Assembly: GCA_035772735.1 (NCBI GenBank)
Contig: JASDFA010000019.1
Location: forward strand, 88,596,001 to 88,660,000
Reading direction: 5' to 3'
Length of the DNA: 64,000 nucleotides
Origin: Datura wrightii
Lineage: Eukaryota; Streptophyta; Magnoliopsida; Solanales; Solanaceae
The position numbers were made by a program, and so were the translations under genes. Under the pieces are notes generated by a model. That model made no database searches and was not told the DNA's origin. It was given only the letters and a program-made list of their open reading frames with translations. Shown here one piece after another: positions 1-12,022 of this stretch. The number at the start of each line of letters is the position of its first letter. Positions within the stretch are counted from its first letter, which is position 1.

Positions 1-59
1 CGCGATGGCAGCGTGTCACGGAGGTGAGGCCTCCGCGATGGCTCCGTGACACGTTGCCC
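1..59 (+). promoter_or_regulatory. Palindromic CG-rich cassette upstream of LTR A TATA box
   Basis: A ~59-bp module contains two CGCGATGG words, one GTGTCACGG and one CCGTGACACG. The short odd-centred inverted repeat GTGNCAC occurs twice. The cassette ends 15 bases before the TATA box. The same module lies at 7845-7903 and, at about 80% identity, in the Athila element C (32838-32896, with related units in its LTRs). A role as enhancer or protein binding array is inferred from position and conservation only. Confidence 0.6.
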
Positions 60-74
60 AGGTTCAGGCCCAAG

Positions 75-82
75 TATATAAG
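75..82 (+). promoter_or_regulatory. TATA box of LTR A (5' copy)
   Basis: TATATAAG in the context CAAGTATATAAGCCC, directly after the cassette. The identical position in the 3' LTR is 7919-7926. It marks the U3/R region, with transcription expected to start about 30 bases downstream. Confidence 0.7.
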
Positions 83-312
83 CCCCACTTCGGGTTTAAA
101 TCATTTAATTCCAAAAAAAATTCCAGGAAACAGAGAGAAAAGCCAGAGAAGGAGGAAGAACGAAGAAAATTAAATAATTTTCGTCCGATTACGCTGCCAA
201 ACGCTGCCCAAACTCAAATTAATCCTAGATACCGAAGTATTTAGCAGCAGAGAGCATTTCTACGGATTTAGTTTTGTGAAATACGGCCGACGAATCGGCG
301 AGCCACCGAACT

Positions 313-321
313 AAGGTAAGT
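313..321 (+). other. Consensus 5' splice site in LTR A leader
   Basis: AAG|GTAAGT, the exact plant donor consensus, lies about 235 bases downstream of the TATA box, in the transcribed leader. It is kept at 8157-8165 in the 3' LTR and at 62041-62049 in the LTR of element D. Whether it is used is unknown. Confidence 0.35.
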
Positions 322-2431
322 AGAATTGCTCTAAATTAATGTCTATGTGTTCCTAGCTGAGAAGTGAATACTTCTCCCTTCTGGACCGCTGGAAAATAGC
401 GAGTTTTCGACCGTCTTTCGATAAGCCTAAGTTTAGGCTATACACTATATCGAAAGTAACGTTGCTCTTTACAATAAAGTTGTATTTAGTATTAATTAGC
501 ATGTTTATGAATGCAGTTGGGAGAAAATAGCTGAAGTACCGGCTGAGCTTCGTCCGACGGACGAATAGTTCAAGGATAAGGTATGTAAAGCTCGTTCCTT
601 CGGCAAGTTAAGTAATATCAGTGTAGTGTAATAAATTACAGACCAGTAGAATGTTCAGAAGTCGAGTATTGTGCTATTGTGAATATTGGTACAATATGAG
701 AAGCATTGGGTTGTAACGTGTACGAGACCTATTAGTATGATATAGATTCTAACGCAAGTGTTAGAGATTGCCCAGTATACTCAGTATGTGATGTGATATG
801 CCATGTTAAGATATTGTTGTGTTCAGTTGAAACCCCGTGAAGTAGTACAGTATCTGTAAAGCATTCAGTAATAGAATAACAGGCTAAAATAAAATTTAGC
901 ACGCATGTTAGGAATAGGGAATCATGTTAATACAGAAACTTAGTAAACAGTATAGTTTTCAGCAGAAACACTATCTTGTATGGCCTTTGCCCCAGTACAG
1001 TTTAGCAGGAGACTATGTTTACATTATATATATATTTACCAGCCTCAGCACGTATCGAATACGTACAGATTATTATTGTTAGTCCCGCACGTAAAGTATA
1101 CGATACCTTACCCCTGTTAGCCTTAGCTTATGAGATACACAGACAGCATGATTAGTTGAGACCATTGTATTGATTGGGGTTGGATTACCTAGCATCCCTG
1201 ACCGCCCAGGGTTAATAGCTGTATCGACTCGTCCGCCAGAGGACGAGGATACGTCGCTCTACGGAGTGATATGCCGTCCCGCAAGGGGACGAAGATGGGA
1301 TGCCAGTTTCCCCATATTGTGCCTTGGTCGGCCCTTATACACCCCCGTCGAGCGGGTACACCCGGGGTGTTGATTTAGAGTCCTTCGGACTCAGATACAG
1401 TTATAGTCAGGGGCTCAGCGAGCCCAAGTGCATACCCAGGGACCGGTAGGATGCTTACAGCCACTATAGGAGATGGGATGACCGGGGTAGGGGCATAGAT
1501 TCTGTGTTGATTGTACCTCCCGGCTTATGGGGGCCGGGTAAGGTTTGTGTGTGCTATATTATGATATGTATGTTATGCTATGTTATATTAGACGTGAGTA
1601 GATTAGTAGTAGAATGATACGCCTCCAGATATGACATCTATTCCCCTCCGTATGATTGAGAACAGGTACGACTTACATCTTCAGACAGATAATCTGGTTC
1701 TTCTTATTTCAGTTTCGTCAGTTATGTTATTGATTTCAGATATCCTTTTTTCAGTCTTTGCTTTACATACTCAGTACCAGCGGTACTAACGCCCGGTGGG
1801 GCGCTGCATTACTTGCCTGCAGGTACTCTTAGACAAGCAGGCGATTCTACGTGACTTCCTGTCAGCGGTTGAGTATTCAGCTCCAGTCATCCGGAGGCTG
1901 AATTTCAGAGGTGTAGTTCAGTTCTTTTTGTTGTATATTATGGGTAGGTCGGGGCCCTGTCACGATCAGTTCTATTACTATTCCTAGAGGCTTGCAGTCT
2001 GTATGTATTCCCTGTGGTCAGATGAGCTGGTCGTGTGGGGCCGTGCAGTTGTATAGTTGCCTTTACTCTTTCTTTCTTATGTTGGCCGTGTGGGGCCATA
2101 GTTTATCAGTAGTGGTGACCTTGCCGGTCACGTAGTTTTTTAGTATGTTATGTTTGAGTCGCGGATAACTAGACAGCATGGTGGCCTTGTCGGCCCGCAT
2201 AGGTTCCCCTGAATTACTATGTTTCTGGTCAGTTGCTAGTGCAGGTACAGAAGGCTATAGGCCAATAGGCCGGGGGCTGTATTTACAGCCGTTATATAGC
2301 CCTTTGTTTCCAGAAATGTGAGTTAGAGCCAGCCAGGCACCAGATGTGCCCAGGCTTCGCAGTCCAGCAGGTCAGGTCCTAGTAGGGCACCAGGTGCCAG
2401 TCATACCCCCCAAGGCGGGGTGTGACAAACT

Positions 2432-2443
2432 TGGTATCAGAGC
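2432..2443 (+). other. Primer binding site of element A (initiator tRNA-Met)
   Basis: TGGTATCAGAGC, complementary to the 3' end of plant initiator tRNA-Met, starts 4 bases after the LTR end (TGTGACA). It is intact, unlike the decayed copies in elements B and H. Confidence 0.9.
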
Positions 2444-2640
2444 AGGTCGTGTCCTAGGGAGTCTGCAAGCCGTGCTAAGTAGAGTCCTGTCCATGGATGT
2501 GTTGTGCACCACATACTATGGGTAGGAGGCTGCAAGGCATGATAGGATGGTTGTCTTTTATTCTGATTCAGTCGTGCTATAGAGCGGTACAGTATAGGGT
2601 TGAGTCCCTAAGAGCTTACCATATTCTTTGGCTACAGATA

Positions 2641-5600
2641 ATGTCAGACCAGCAACATCCTACCACAGGTCGGAGCTTAGACATTGCAGCAGGGGAGGGC
2701 ACCAGTAGGATGCCTCCCCCTCATTTGGAGACAGCTCGATTAGAGGGCCCTACAGAGGCTTCATCCCAGCCTCCTCAGCAGTCTCCACCACGTCAGGAGC
2801 CATTGGGAGCGACAGTACCTTCAGCAGTCCCTATACCGACACCTTCCGACCAGGAGGTTAGGAGTGTTGTAGTCATGTTAGCACAGATGATGGCTGCTCA
2901 GCGTCAGCAAATGCCATCCACAGTTGCAGAAGCATCAGGAAGGCCCGGTAGTTCGAGGGTCCGAGAGTTCTTAGCCCTGAATCCCCCACAGTTCACAGGC
3001 ACGGACCGAACAGAGGACCCCTAGGATTTTCTGGATCAGATGCAGAGAATCTTTAGGGTTATGCATGCTACGCCTACTGAGTCAGTTGAATTGGCCGCAT
3101 TCCGGTTGCGAGATATTGCGGTGTTATGGTATGAAAGCTGGGAGAGGTCCCGAGGGAGAGATGTTCCCCCTCCCACCTGGTCCAGCTTTTCAGGAGCCTT
3201 TCTAGATCACTATTTGCCGTGGGAGATCCGACAGGCCCGGGTAGACCAGTTCCTACATCTGGAACAGGGGGCCATGAGTGTTCGGGAATATTCCTTGCGG
3301 TTTGACTCCTTGGCTCGATATGCACCGGCTTTCGTGGATACCATGGCATCCAGAGTGCACCGTTTTATTATGGCGTTGAACCCAGAATATGTCGAGACTT
3401 GTATCACGGCCACACTGCGAGAGGACATGGATATTTCCCGAATCCAGGCATTTGCCCAGAATATTGAGGGCATCAGACAGCGGCATCGGGAGATTAGAAG
3501 GGTCAATCAGGAGCAGCGTCGCGGGGATAGGCCAGCCGAGTTACAGAGAGAGGCCCGGGGAGGAACCAGGCCACGATTGTCAGACAGGCCACCCAGGCCC
3601 CCGCCTCTGCCACAGTCACAGGGAGGTAGATTCAGCCGCAGGGGGCAGTCAGAGGCTGGTAGAGGTTCGCAGACGGCAGACTCACCGTCACAGAGGAGGG
3701 CGGAGCAGAGTAGGTATACCCTACCACTTTGCCCTATATGCAGTCGACGTCATTCTGGAGCATGCAGGTATGGTTCCACCGCATGCTATATTTGTGGCCA
3801 AGAAGGCCATTTGATGAGAGATTGCCCAGCCAGAGGTCGTGAGGACCGGGACAGACAGGATAGGGCATCAACAGGATCACGAGCTACAACATCCTCGACT
3901 GGGCATAGGCCCTCAGTTTCAGCAGGCAGGGGTCGAGGCAGAGCAGGGGCCTCCAGTACAGGTGCGGGTCCAAGCCGCACATATGCCTTACCAGGGAGGC
4001 AAGATTCAGAGGCATCGCCTGATGTTGTGACAGGTATGCTAACTATCTGCTCACACCCTGCTTATGTGCTAATTGATCCAGGGTCTACTTTTTCCTATAT
4101 TACTCTATTTGTGGCACGGAAGTTTAGTATTGTACCAGAATCATTACAGCAGCCCTTCCTAGTATCTACGCCCGTTGGTAACTCTATCACAGCTAGTCGA
4201 ATCTACCGCGGGTGTACAGTAGAGGTTGCTGATTGTCAGACCACAGTAGATCTGGTCGAGTTAGAAATGATAGACTTCGATGCCATAATGGGTATGGATT
4301 GGTTAGTACCATGTTTTGCTAATGTTGAATGTTGGACCAAAACGGTCCGATTCCACTTCCCGGGGGAGGCAGTACGGGAGTGGAAGGGCAGCACCGCAAC
4401 GCAAAAAGGTAGGTTTATTTCCTACCTTCGGGCGAGAAAATTGATATCTAAGGGGTGCATTTACCATCTTGTCAGAGTTCAGGATGTCCAAGCAGAATCT
4501 TCGACACTCCAGTCTGTTCCAGTGGTAAATGAATTCCCAGATGTATTTCCTGATGAGTTACCTGGTATTCCCCCAGAAAGGAAAATAGACTTCGCTATTG
4601 ACTTGCTACCAGGCACTCAGCCAATATCAATACCTCCTTACCGTATGGCTCCTGCAGAACTCATAGAATTAAAGGAGCAGTTGAAAGATTTGTTAGACAA
4701 GGGTTTTATCAGGCCGAGTACTTCCCCGTGGGGTGCGCCAGTCTTGTTTGTGAGAAAGAAAGATGGCTCGCTCCGAATGTGCATAGACTATCGGCAGCTA
4801 AACAAAGTTACAGTAAAGAACAAGTATCCGCTTCCCAGGATTGATGACCTATTTGATCAGCTACAGGGAGCCAGATACTTTTCTAAGATTGACTTGCGGT
4901 CCGGCTATCACCAGGTCTGAGTACGTGAGAGGGATATTCCTAAGACAGCATTCAGGACCCGATATGGGCATTTTGAATTTCTGGTTATGTCCTTCGGGCT
5001 AACGAATGCCCCAGCAGTCTTTATGGACCTGATGAACAGTATTTTCAGACCTTTCCTGGACTTGTTCGTGATAGTATTTATTGATGACATTCTGGTGTAT
5101 TCTCGCTCTGAAGCAGATCACCGGACTCATTTGCGGACAGTGCTCCAGATTCTCAGGGACCGCCAGTTGTATGCTAAGTTTTCGAAATGTGAATTCTGGC
5201 TTAACTCAGTAGCCTTTTTAGGACATATTGTCTCAGACGCTGGTATACAGGTAGACAAGCAGAAGATAGAAGCAGTTAAGTTATGGCCTAGGCCTACCAC
5301 CCCGACTGAAGTTCGTAGCTTTCTGGGGTTGGCAGGATACTATCGGAGGTTCGTTGAGGGATTCTCAACCATTGCAGCATCTTTAACCAAATTGACACAG
5401 AAGGCAGCAAAGTTCCAGTGGACGGAGGCATGCGAGCAGAGTTTCCAGGAACTGAAAGACAGATTAACCTCCGCCCCAGTACTGGCACTGCCGGAAGGCA
5501 CAGAAGGTTATTCAGTCTATTGCGACGCGTCAGGTGTCAGATTGGGTTGTGTGTTGATGCAGCATGGTAGAGTAATTGCATATGCTTCCAGGCAGCTGAG

Positions 5601-7423
5601 GAAACACGAGAAGAATTACCCCACCCATGATCTAGAGTTGGCCGCAGTAATTCATGCCTTGAAGATATGGAGGCATTACCTGTACGGCGTCCATGTTGAT
5701 ATATATACAGATCATAAGAGCTTGCAGTACATTTTTACTCAGAGGGAGTTGAATCTGCGGCAACGTCGCTGGTTAGAATTGTTGAAGGATTATGATGTGA
5801 ACATCCTGTACCATCCGGGAAAAGCCAATGTTGTGGCAGACGCCCTGAGCCGTAAGTCAATGGGGAGTTTGGCGTATTTGCGACCCGAGAAACAGAAATT
5901 AGCTAAAGAAATTCATCAGTTAGCTGGGCTAGCCGTTCGAGTAATGGAAACAGAAAATAATGGGGTCGTAATTCAGAATTCTGCAGTGTCATCGTTGGTT
6001 ACAGAGGTAAAAGAACGACAGTACGAGGATCCCGATTTAGTCGAGCTCAGAGATAGAGTTCAGAAGGGTAAGGAGCCAGATTTTCAGATAACCGAGAATG
6101 GTGTGCTACGCTTTAAGGGCCGCCTTTGTGTCCCGAACGTCTCAGGCCTTCGTGGGCAGATTATGCATGAGGTACATTACGCTCGCTATTCCCTTCATCC
6201 AGGGGCGACGAAAATGTACCACGACATCAGAGACATCTACTGGTGGCCAGGTATGAAAACTGAGGTAGCTGAATTTGTATCTAGATGTGCTAATTGTCAG
6301 CAGGTGAAAGCAGAGCACCAGAAACCGGGTGGTTTGACGTAAGAGATAACGGTACCCACGTGGAAATGGGAAGCAATAAACATGGATTTTGTAACAGGGT
6401 TATCCCGTACTAGACGCAGAAATGATTCCATTTGGGTAATAGTTGATAGGCTGACAAAATCAGCTCATTTCCTGCCAGTAAGGGCTACTTTCTCAGCTGA
6501 GGATTATGCCAAATTGTATATCAGAGAAATAGTTAGATTGCATGGAGTGCCGGTCTCTATTATTTCAGATAGGGGAGCGCAGTTTACAGCTAGGTTCTGG
6601 CAGTCATTTCAGAAAGGTCTGGGGACGCAGATTAATTTGAGCACAGCATTCCATCCTCAGACAGACGGGCAGGCTGAACGTACAATTCAAACGCTCGAAG
6701 ACATGCTACGAGCGTGTGTTAGATTTTGGGGGTAGCTGGGATGAACACCTCTCGTTAATTGAATTTGCTTATAATAACAGCTACCATTCAGCTATTCAGA
6801 TGGCGCCTTTCGAGGCATTATATGGGCGAAAATGTAGATCGCCGGTGGGCTGGTTTGAAATAGGAGAATCAGTGTTAGTTGGACCAGACATTGTTCGGCA
6901 ATCCGAGGAAAAGGTAAAGCTTATCCGAGAATGTTTACTGACCGCTCAAAGCCGCCAGAAGTCATACGCAGATAGACGGCGCAGAAATCTAGAATTTTCG
7001 GTAAACGACAGGGTATATCTGAAAGTGTCCCCTATGAAAGGGGTAATGAGGTTTGGTAGGAAAGGCAAGCTTAGCCCAAGATTCATTGGGCCATATCAGA
7101 TTCGGCGAAGAATAGGCCGTGTGGCATATGAGTTAAACTTGCCTCCAGAATTAGCATCTGTTCACCCAGTATTCCATGTTTCTATGTTAAGAAAGTTCGT
7201 AGGGGACCCTTCTACAGTAGTTCCAGTCCAGGATGTTCAGGTCACAGAGGAATTAGCCTATGAAGAGGTTCCCGTAGCCATTTTAGATAGACAGATTCGC
7301 AGATTGAGAACTAAAGACGTTGCATCTGTCAAGGTATTGTGGCGTAACAGAAATCGGGAAGAAATGATGTGGGAGGCTGAAGAAGACATGAAAATCAGAT
7401 ATCCTCACCTATTTCAGGCCTAG
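2641..7423 (+). pseudogene. Element A gag-pol polyprotein (gag-PR-RT-RNaseH-IN-chromodomain), lightly disabled
   Basis: One reading frame runs from ATG 2641 and encodes capsid/nucleocapsid, protease, reverse transcriptase, RNase H and integrase for the element's replication. Visible marks: gag core around 3040-3500; CCHC knuckle 3784-3825; protease DPG at 4075-4083; RT IDD at 5080-5088; RNase H Asp at 5524 and DHKSLQ at 5710; integrase HHCC zinc finger about 6160-6310; integrase D, D, E at 6385, 6568 and 6676 (35 residues between the last two); GPY/F module about 7065-7200; chromodomain-like tail ending RYPHLF. Breaks: TAG 3022-3024, TGA 4918-4920 and TAA 6340-6342, each a C-to-T change judged by the B copy, and a 1-base deletion near 6720 that moves the end into another frame. 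The upstream ATG at 2497 is in frame but less likely as start. Confidence 0.93.
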
Positions 7424-7657
7424 TCAGACGACAGGTATGTCCGTATCATTACCTATACAGTATCTTATGATTGTATGTTTGTAAATGATAAAGAAAGAAG
7501 TGATATTTAGTTGTTTAGTGAATCTTGGAATATTGTGTGCGGTGCCTGTGTTGGACTTTTCTGCATTTCAGGTTTTTGCGATAGTCCATATTACAGGGGA
7601 AACTCTGCCAAAATTTTTCCAAAAAGTAAGGTAAGTAGCCCTCTAGATGACAGTATA

Positions 7658-7673
7658 CATTCGAGGACGAATG
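7658..7673 (+). other. Pre-PPT hairpin motif, element A
   Basis: CATTCGAGGACGAATG forms a 6-bp stem (CATTCG/CGAATG) with loop AGGA, ending 5 bases before the polypurine tract. The same string is in B (27101-27116), and a variant with loop AGGG is in the Athila element C (36889-36902). Confidence 0.55.
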
Positions 7674-7678
7674 TTCCT

Positions 7679-7691
7679 AAGGGGGGGAGAA
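7679..7691 (+). other. Polypurine tract of element A
   Basis: AAGGGGGGGAGAA directly abuts the TG that opens the 3' LTR. This is the expected plus-strand primer for reverse transcription. Confidence 0.9.
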
Positions 7692-10271
7692 TGTTATACC
7701 CAGTAGAATTCCCGGCACTTAGATGACCTATTCGCACGTTGGTTAAGCATATTTGAAGGCCATACGTGCTAGGGAAAGGCCCGGGAAAAGATCGGACGAG
7801 AAACCCGTCGAACCATCGCGGGAGGAGCCGAGGCAGAACCCCTCCGCGATGGCAGCATGTCACGGAGGTGAGGCCTCCGCGATGGCTCCGTGACACGTTG
7901 CCCAGGTTCAGGCCCAAGTATATAAGCCCAACTTCGGGTTTAAATCATTTAATTCCAAAAAAATTTCCAGGAAACAGAGAGAAAAGCCAGAGAAGGAGGA
8001 AGAACGAAGAAAATTAAATAATTTTCGTCCGATTATGCTGCCAAACGCTGCCCAAACTCAAATTAATCCTAGATACCGAAGTATTTAGCAGCAGAGAGCA
8101 TTTCTACGGATTTAGTTTTGTGAAATACGGCCGACGAATCGGCGAGCCACCGAACTAAGGTAAGTAGAATTGCTCTAAATTAATGTCTATGTGTTCCTAG
8201 CTGAGAAGTGAATACTTCTCCCTTCTGGACCGCTGGAAAATAGCGAGTTTTCGACCGTCTTTCGATAAGCCTAAGTTTAGGCTATACACTATATCGAAAG
8301 TAACGTTGCTCTTTACAATAAAGCTGTATTTAGTATTAATTAGCATGTTTGTGAATGCAGTTGGGAGAAAATAGCTGAAGTACCGGCTGAGCTTCGTCCG
8401 ACGGACGAATAGTTCAAGGATAAGGTATGTAAAGCTCGTTCCTTCGGCAAGTTAAGTAATATCAGTGTAGTGTAATAAATTACAGACCAGTAGAATGTTC
8501 AGAAGTCGAGTATTGTGCTATTGTGAATATTGGTACAATATGAGAAGCATTGGGTTGTAACGTGTACGAGACCTATTAGTATGATATAGATTCTAACGCA
8601 AGTGTTAGAGATTGCCCAGTATACTCAGTATGTGATGTGATATGCCATGTTAAGATATTATTGTGTTCAGTTGAAACCCCGTGAAGTAGTACAGTATCTG
8701 TAAAGCATTCAGTAATAGAATAACAGGCTAAAATAAAATTTAGCACGCATGTTAGGAATAGGGAATCATGTTAATACAGAAACTTAGTAAACAGTATAGT
8801 TTTCAGCAGAAACACTATCTTGTATGGCCTTTGCCCCAGTACAGTTTAGCAGGAGACTATGTTTACATTATATATATATTTACCAGCCTCAGCACGTATC
8901 GAATACGTACAGATTATTATTGTTAGTCCAGCACGTAAAGTATACGATACCTTACCCCTGTTAGCCTTAGCTTATGAGATACACAGACAACATGATTAGT
9001 TGAGTCCATTGTATTGATTGGGGTTGGATTACCTAGCATCCCTGACCGCCCAGGGTTAATAGCTGTATCGACTCGTCCGCCAGAGGACGAGGATACGTCG
9101 CTCTACGGAGTGATATGCCGTCCCGCAAGGGGACGAAGATGGGATGCCAGTTTCCCCATATTGTGCCTTAGTCGGCCCTTATACACCCCCGTCGAGCGGG
9201 TACGCCCGGGGTGTTGATTTAGAGTCCTTCGGACTCAGATACAGTTATAGTCAGGGGCTCAGCGAGCCCAAGTGCATACCCAGGGACCGGCAGGATGCTT
9301 ACAGCCACTATAGGAGATGGGATGACCGGGGTAGGGGCATAGATTCTGTGTTGATTGTACCTCCCGGCTTATGGGGGTCGGGTAAGGTTTGTGTGTGCTA
9401 TATTATGATATGTATGTTATGCTATGTTATATTAGACGTGAGTAGATTAGTAGTAGAATGATACGCCTCCAGATATGACATCTATTCCCCTCCGTATGAT
9501 TGAGAACAGGTACGACTTACATCTTCAGACAGATAATCTGGTTCTTCTTATTTCAGTTTCGTCAGTTATGTTATTGATTTCAGATATCCTTTTTTCAGTC
9601 TTTGCTTTACATACTCAGTACCAGCGGTACTGACGCCCGGTGGGGCGCTGCATTACTTGCCTGCAGGTACTCTTAGACGAGCAGGCGATTCTACGTGACT
9701 TCCTGTCAGCGATTGAGTATTCAGCTCCAGTCATCCGGAGGCTGAATTTCAGAGGTGTAGTTCAGTTCTTTTTGTTGTATATTATGGGTAGGTCGGGGCC
9801 CTGTCCCGATCAGTTCTATTACTATTCCTAGAGGCTTGCAGTCTGTATGTATTCCCTGTGGTCAGATGAGCCGGTCGTGTGGGGCCGTGCAGTTGTATAG
9901 TTGCCTTTACTCTTTCTTTCTTATGTTGGCCGTGTGGGGCCATAGTTTATCAATAGTGGTGACCTTGCCGGTCACGTAGTTTTTTAGTATGTTATGTTTG
10001 AGTCGCGGATAACTAGACAACATGGTGGCCTTGTTGGCCCGCATAGGTTCCCCTGAATTACTATGTTTCTGGTCAGCTGCTAGTGCAGGTACAGAAGGCT
10101 ATAGGCCAATAGGCCGGGGGCTGTATTTACAGCCGTTATATAGCCCTTTGTTTCCAGAAATGTGAGTTAGAGCCAGCCAGGCACCAGATGTGCCCAGGCT
10201 TCACAGTCCAGCAGGTCAGGTCCTAGTAGGGCACCAGGTGCCAGTCATACCCCCCAAGGCGGGGTGTGACA
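7692..10271 (+). repeat. 3' LTR of element A (complete, 2580 bp)
   Basis: It begins TGTTATACCC after the polypurine tract and ends TGTGACA. It contains the cassette at 7845-7903, TATATAAG at 7919-7926 and the splice donor at 8159/8160. It differs from the 5' copy by about 1%, mostly transitions. Confidence 0.95.
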
Positions 10272-11623
10272 AATTTAACTTGCGAATATTGAATTAGGTT
10301 GTCATGCCAGGTAGAATTGGATGGGTTAGAACCCCCAAGACCTAGGTTTAAAAGGTGAATGATTGAATATTATTTTTAGTATTGTTTTAGATAACCCAAT
10401 AATGAAAGTTTAGTAAGGGGACTGGAACTTTGAACGATCTGAGGCATTGAGGAAAGGCAAGGCTCCCACAGAGTAGCTTGATACTTGAGTCTTTGGTTGA
10501 GGTAGATTATGATTTATGAGGAGTTAGATGTTATTTAATGACATGTATGTGTTGTGGTTTGACGAACATGATTAACTGGTCTTCAAATGCTAGTTGTGCT
10601 AGAATTATAATTGTGTAGTCCTATTGCGAATGGACTCTGAGTCTTATACTTATTGGTTGTTGTTGATGTGAATTCGAGATGCCTTGTGATGATCAATGTG
10701 TGTCTCTTACTTGTAATAATAATTGTCTAAATTGATGTATGTTGAACTGTGTTGGTGAATGTAAGTTGACATCTCTGAGTGGTTATGTGAGTTGACTAGT
10801 GAATAGTATATGTAATATGAAATGTAAGTGGATAACAAGTCTTTATCCGAAAATGAGTGACTCATGCATGAGGTGAGTATCTAAGACGAGCGACTGTGAT
10901 ATGAGCAGCTCGTGTTTGAGATGAGCATCCGTATGAGTGGATGAGTGAGAGCGGGTACCACGTGCAGTACAGTACATGAATTTCTAGAGTCTCCTGCAGG
11001 TCATGTCTAGAAGGGCAGAAATAGGACCCTCTGGCATATGTGTACAGATATACAGTTATATGACAGACATGTAAGGGACGGTACAATACTGGTGAAGGGT
11101 CCATGTGAAATCGGGTTGGTTTAGAAATAAGAATCTTATGATATAGGGTGATATACTCGTGTGTTTCGATGTGCTTATGACTTGTTGCATATGTTTATGT
11201 CTTACTTTTATTATGTGCAAAGCTATAAGAGTTGATGAATTGATTGTTAAGAAAATTTACTTGTTTGGTTGATTAACAAGATTGGACTTGGTGTATGAAT
11301 ATGTTGTTTGAGTGGATAATTCTGGTGAACTAATGAAAAACTAAGGTTGTTAGGGTTAGTCGAGCTACTGCCTAGAGCAGTACCGCTGCAACAACACTAT
11401 TACGGCCGCGACGAGACTGTTTCCATGGTCAAGTTACCTGCAGCAAGACCTAAATCAGTGAGCAGGCCAGCTTCAAACCACGAATTGGTTTATATTAGAG
11501 GGTATGGTGATTAATTTTTATATGTTTCGGCTGTTGTTTGGTTATCTAATTATGATATATACTTGTTATTAAGTAAGGTCGGCCTATGATGCCTACAAGT
11601 ACACAGTGTTTGTATTGATATGA
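10272..11623. other. Unassigned AT-rich flank of element A
   Basis: No ORF of note and no recognised domain. A short GC-rich patch near 11360-11450 (with GGCCGCGACGAGACTG) resembles promoter-proximal LTR sequence in style. It may belong to an unrecognised old LTR, but I cannot show this. Confidence 0.4.
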
Positions 11624-12022
11624 TGTCACACCCCGTAAGTATCTAATGTTTAGACGACCTATTCGTACATTGGTTAAGAGTTTTAGAATATAATACGTAC
11701 GAGAAAGGAGCCCGGAGAAAGGTCAAACGAGAGCGGAGTTGGGACCGCGGGGGAGGAGGTCGGGCTAGCTGTCCAAAGTGGCAGCCTGGCACGAACTCTG
11801 CCCTCCACGATGGGCTCCATGGCACGCCCGTAAGTTGGCACGACACACGGACCCCTATCCACTGCCTCAAGTATATAAGTCCCTCCCCTTTGATTCAATA
11901 TTATTTCCTTAAATTTCAAATTACCAGACAGAGAGAAACCACGGGAAATCAAATAAATTTCCTCCGTTTACGCTATGAAATGCTGCCCGAATTCAAATTA
12001 ATTTCGGGTATCAAAGTATAAG
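11624..12022 (+). repeat. Truncated 5' portion of a B-family LTR
   Basis: It starts TGTCACACCCCGTAAGTAT and aligns with the start of the B 3' LTR (27144 onward) through its cassette (11771-11855), TATATAAG (11872-11879) and early leader. Homology stops at about 12022, where CT-rich unrelated DNA begins. Several CG dinucleotides of the cassette have decayed to CA or TG (for example CCACGATGG in place of CCGCGATGG). No downstream gag-pol is attached. Confidence 0.85.

Larger units (their letters stand above)
1..2427 (+). repeat. 5' LTR of element A (first ~153 bp missing)
   Basis: It matches 7845-10271 base for base apart from scattered substitutions and ends in TGTGACA, just before the primer binding site. 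It contains the palindromic cassette (1-59), TATA box (75-82) and a consensus splice donor (315/316). Short ORFs inside it, such as the 67-codon one at 1170-1373, recur in the other LTR but carry no recognisable domain and are treated as noncoding. Confidence 0.95.
1..10271 (+). mobile_element. Element A: Tekay/Del-type Ty3/gypsy LTR retrotransposon, 5' edge outside window
   Basis: An LTR, initiator tRNA-Met primer site, fused gag-pol, polypurine tract and LTR follow one another in the correct order. The two LTR copies align with a constant offset of 7844 bases from position 1, so they have equal length and about 153 bases of the 5' LTR lie left of the window. I count roughly two dozen substitutions in 2427 aligned bases (about 1%), so insertion was recent. 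The domain order gag, CCHC, protease, RT, RNase H, integrase and chromodomain-like tail, plus the tRNA-Met primer site, fits the Tekay (Del) chromovirus lineage. The target duplication cannot be checked because the left flank is missing. Confidence 0.95.

Noticed and set aside
1170..1373. A 67-codon ORF repeated at 9014-9217
   Set aside because: It lies in the two LTR copies of A and recurs only because the LTRs are identical; no domain, and it is in transcribed leader/LTR sequence.
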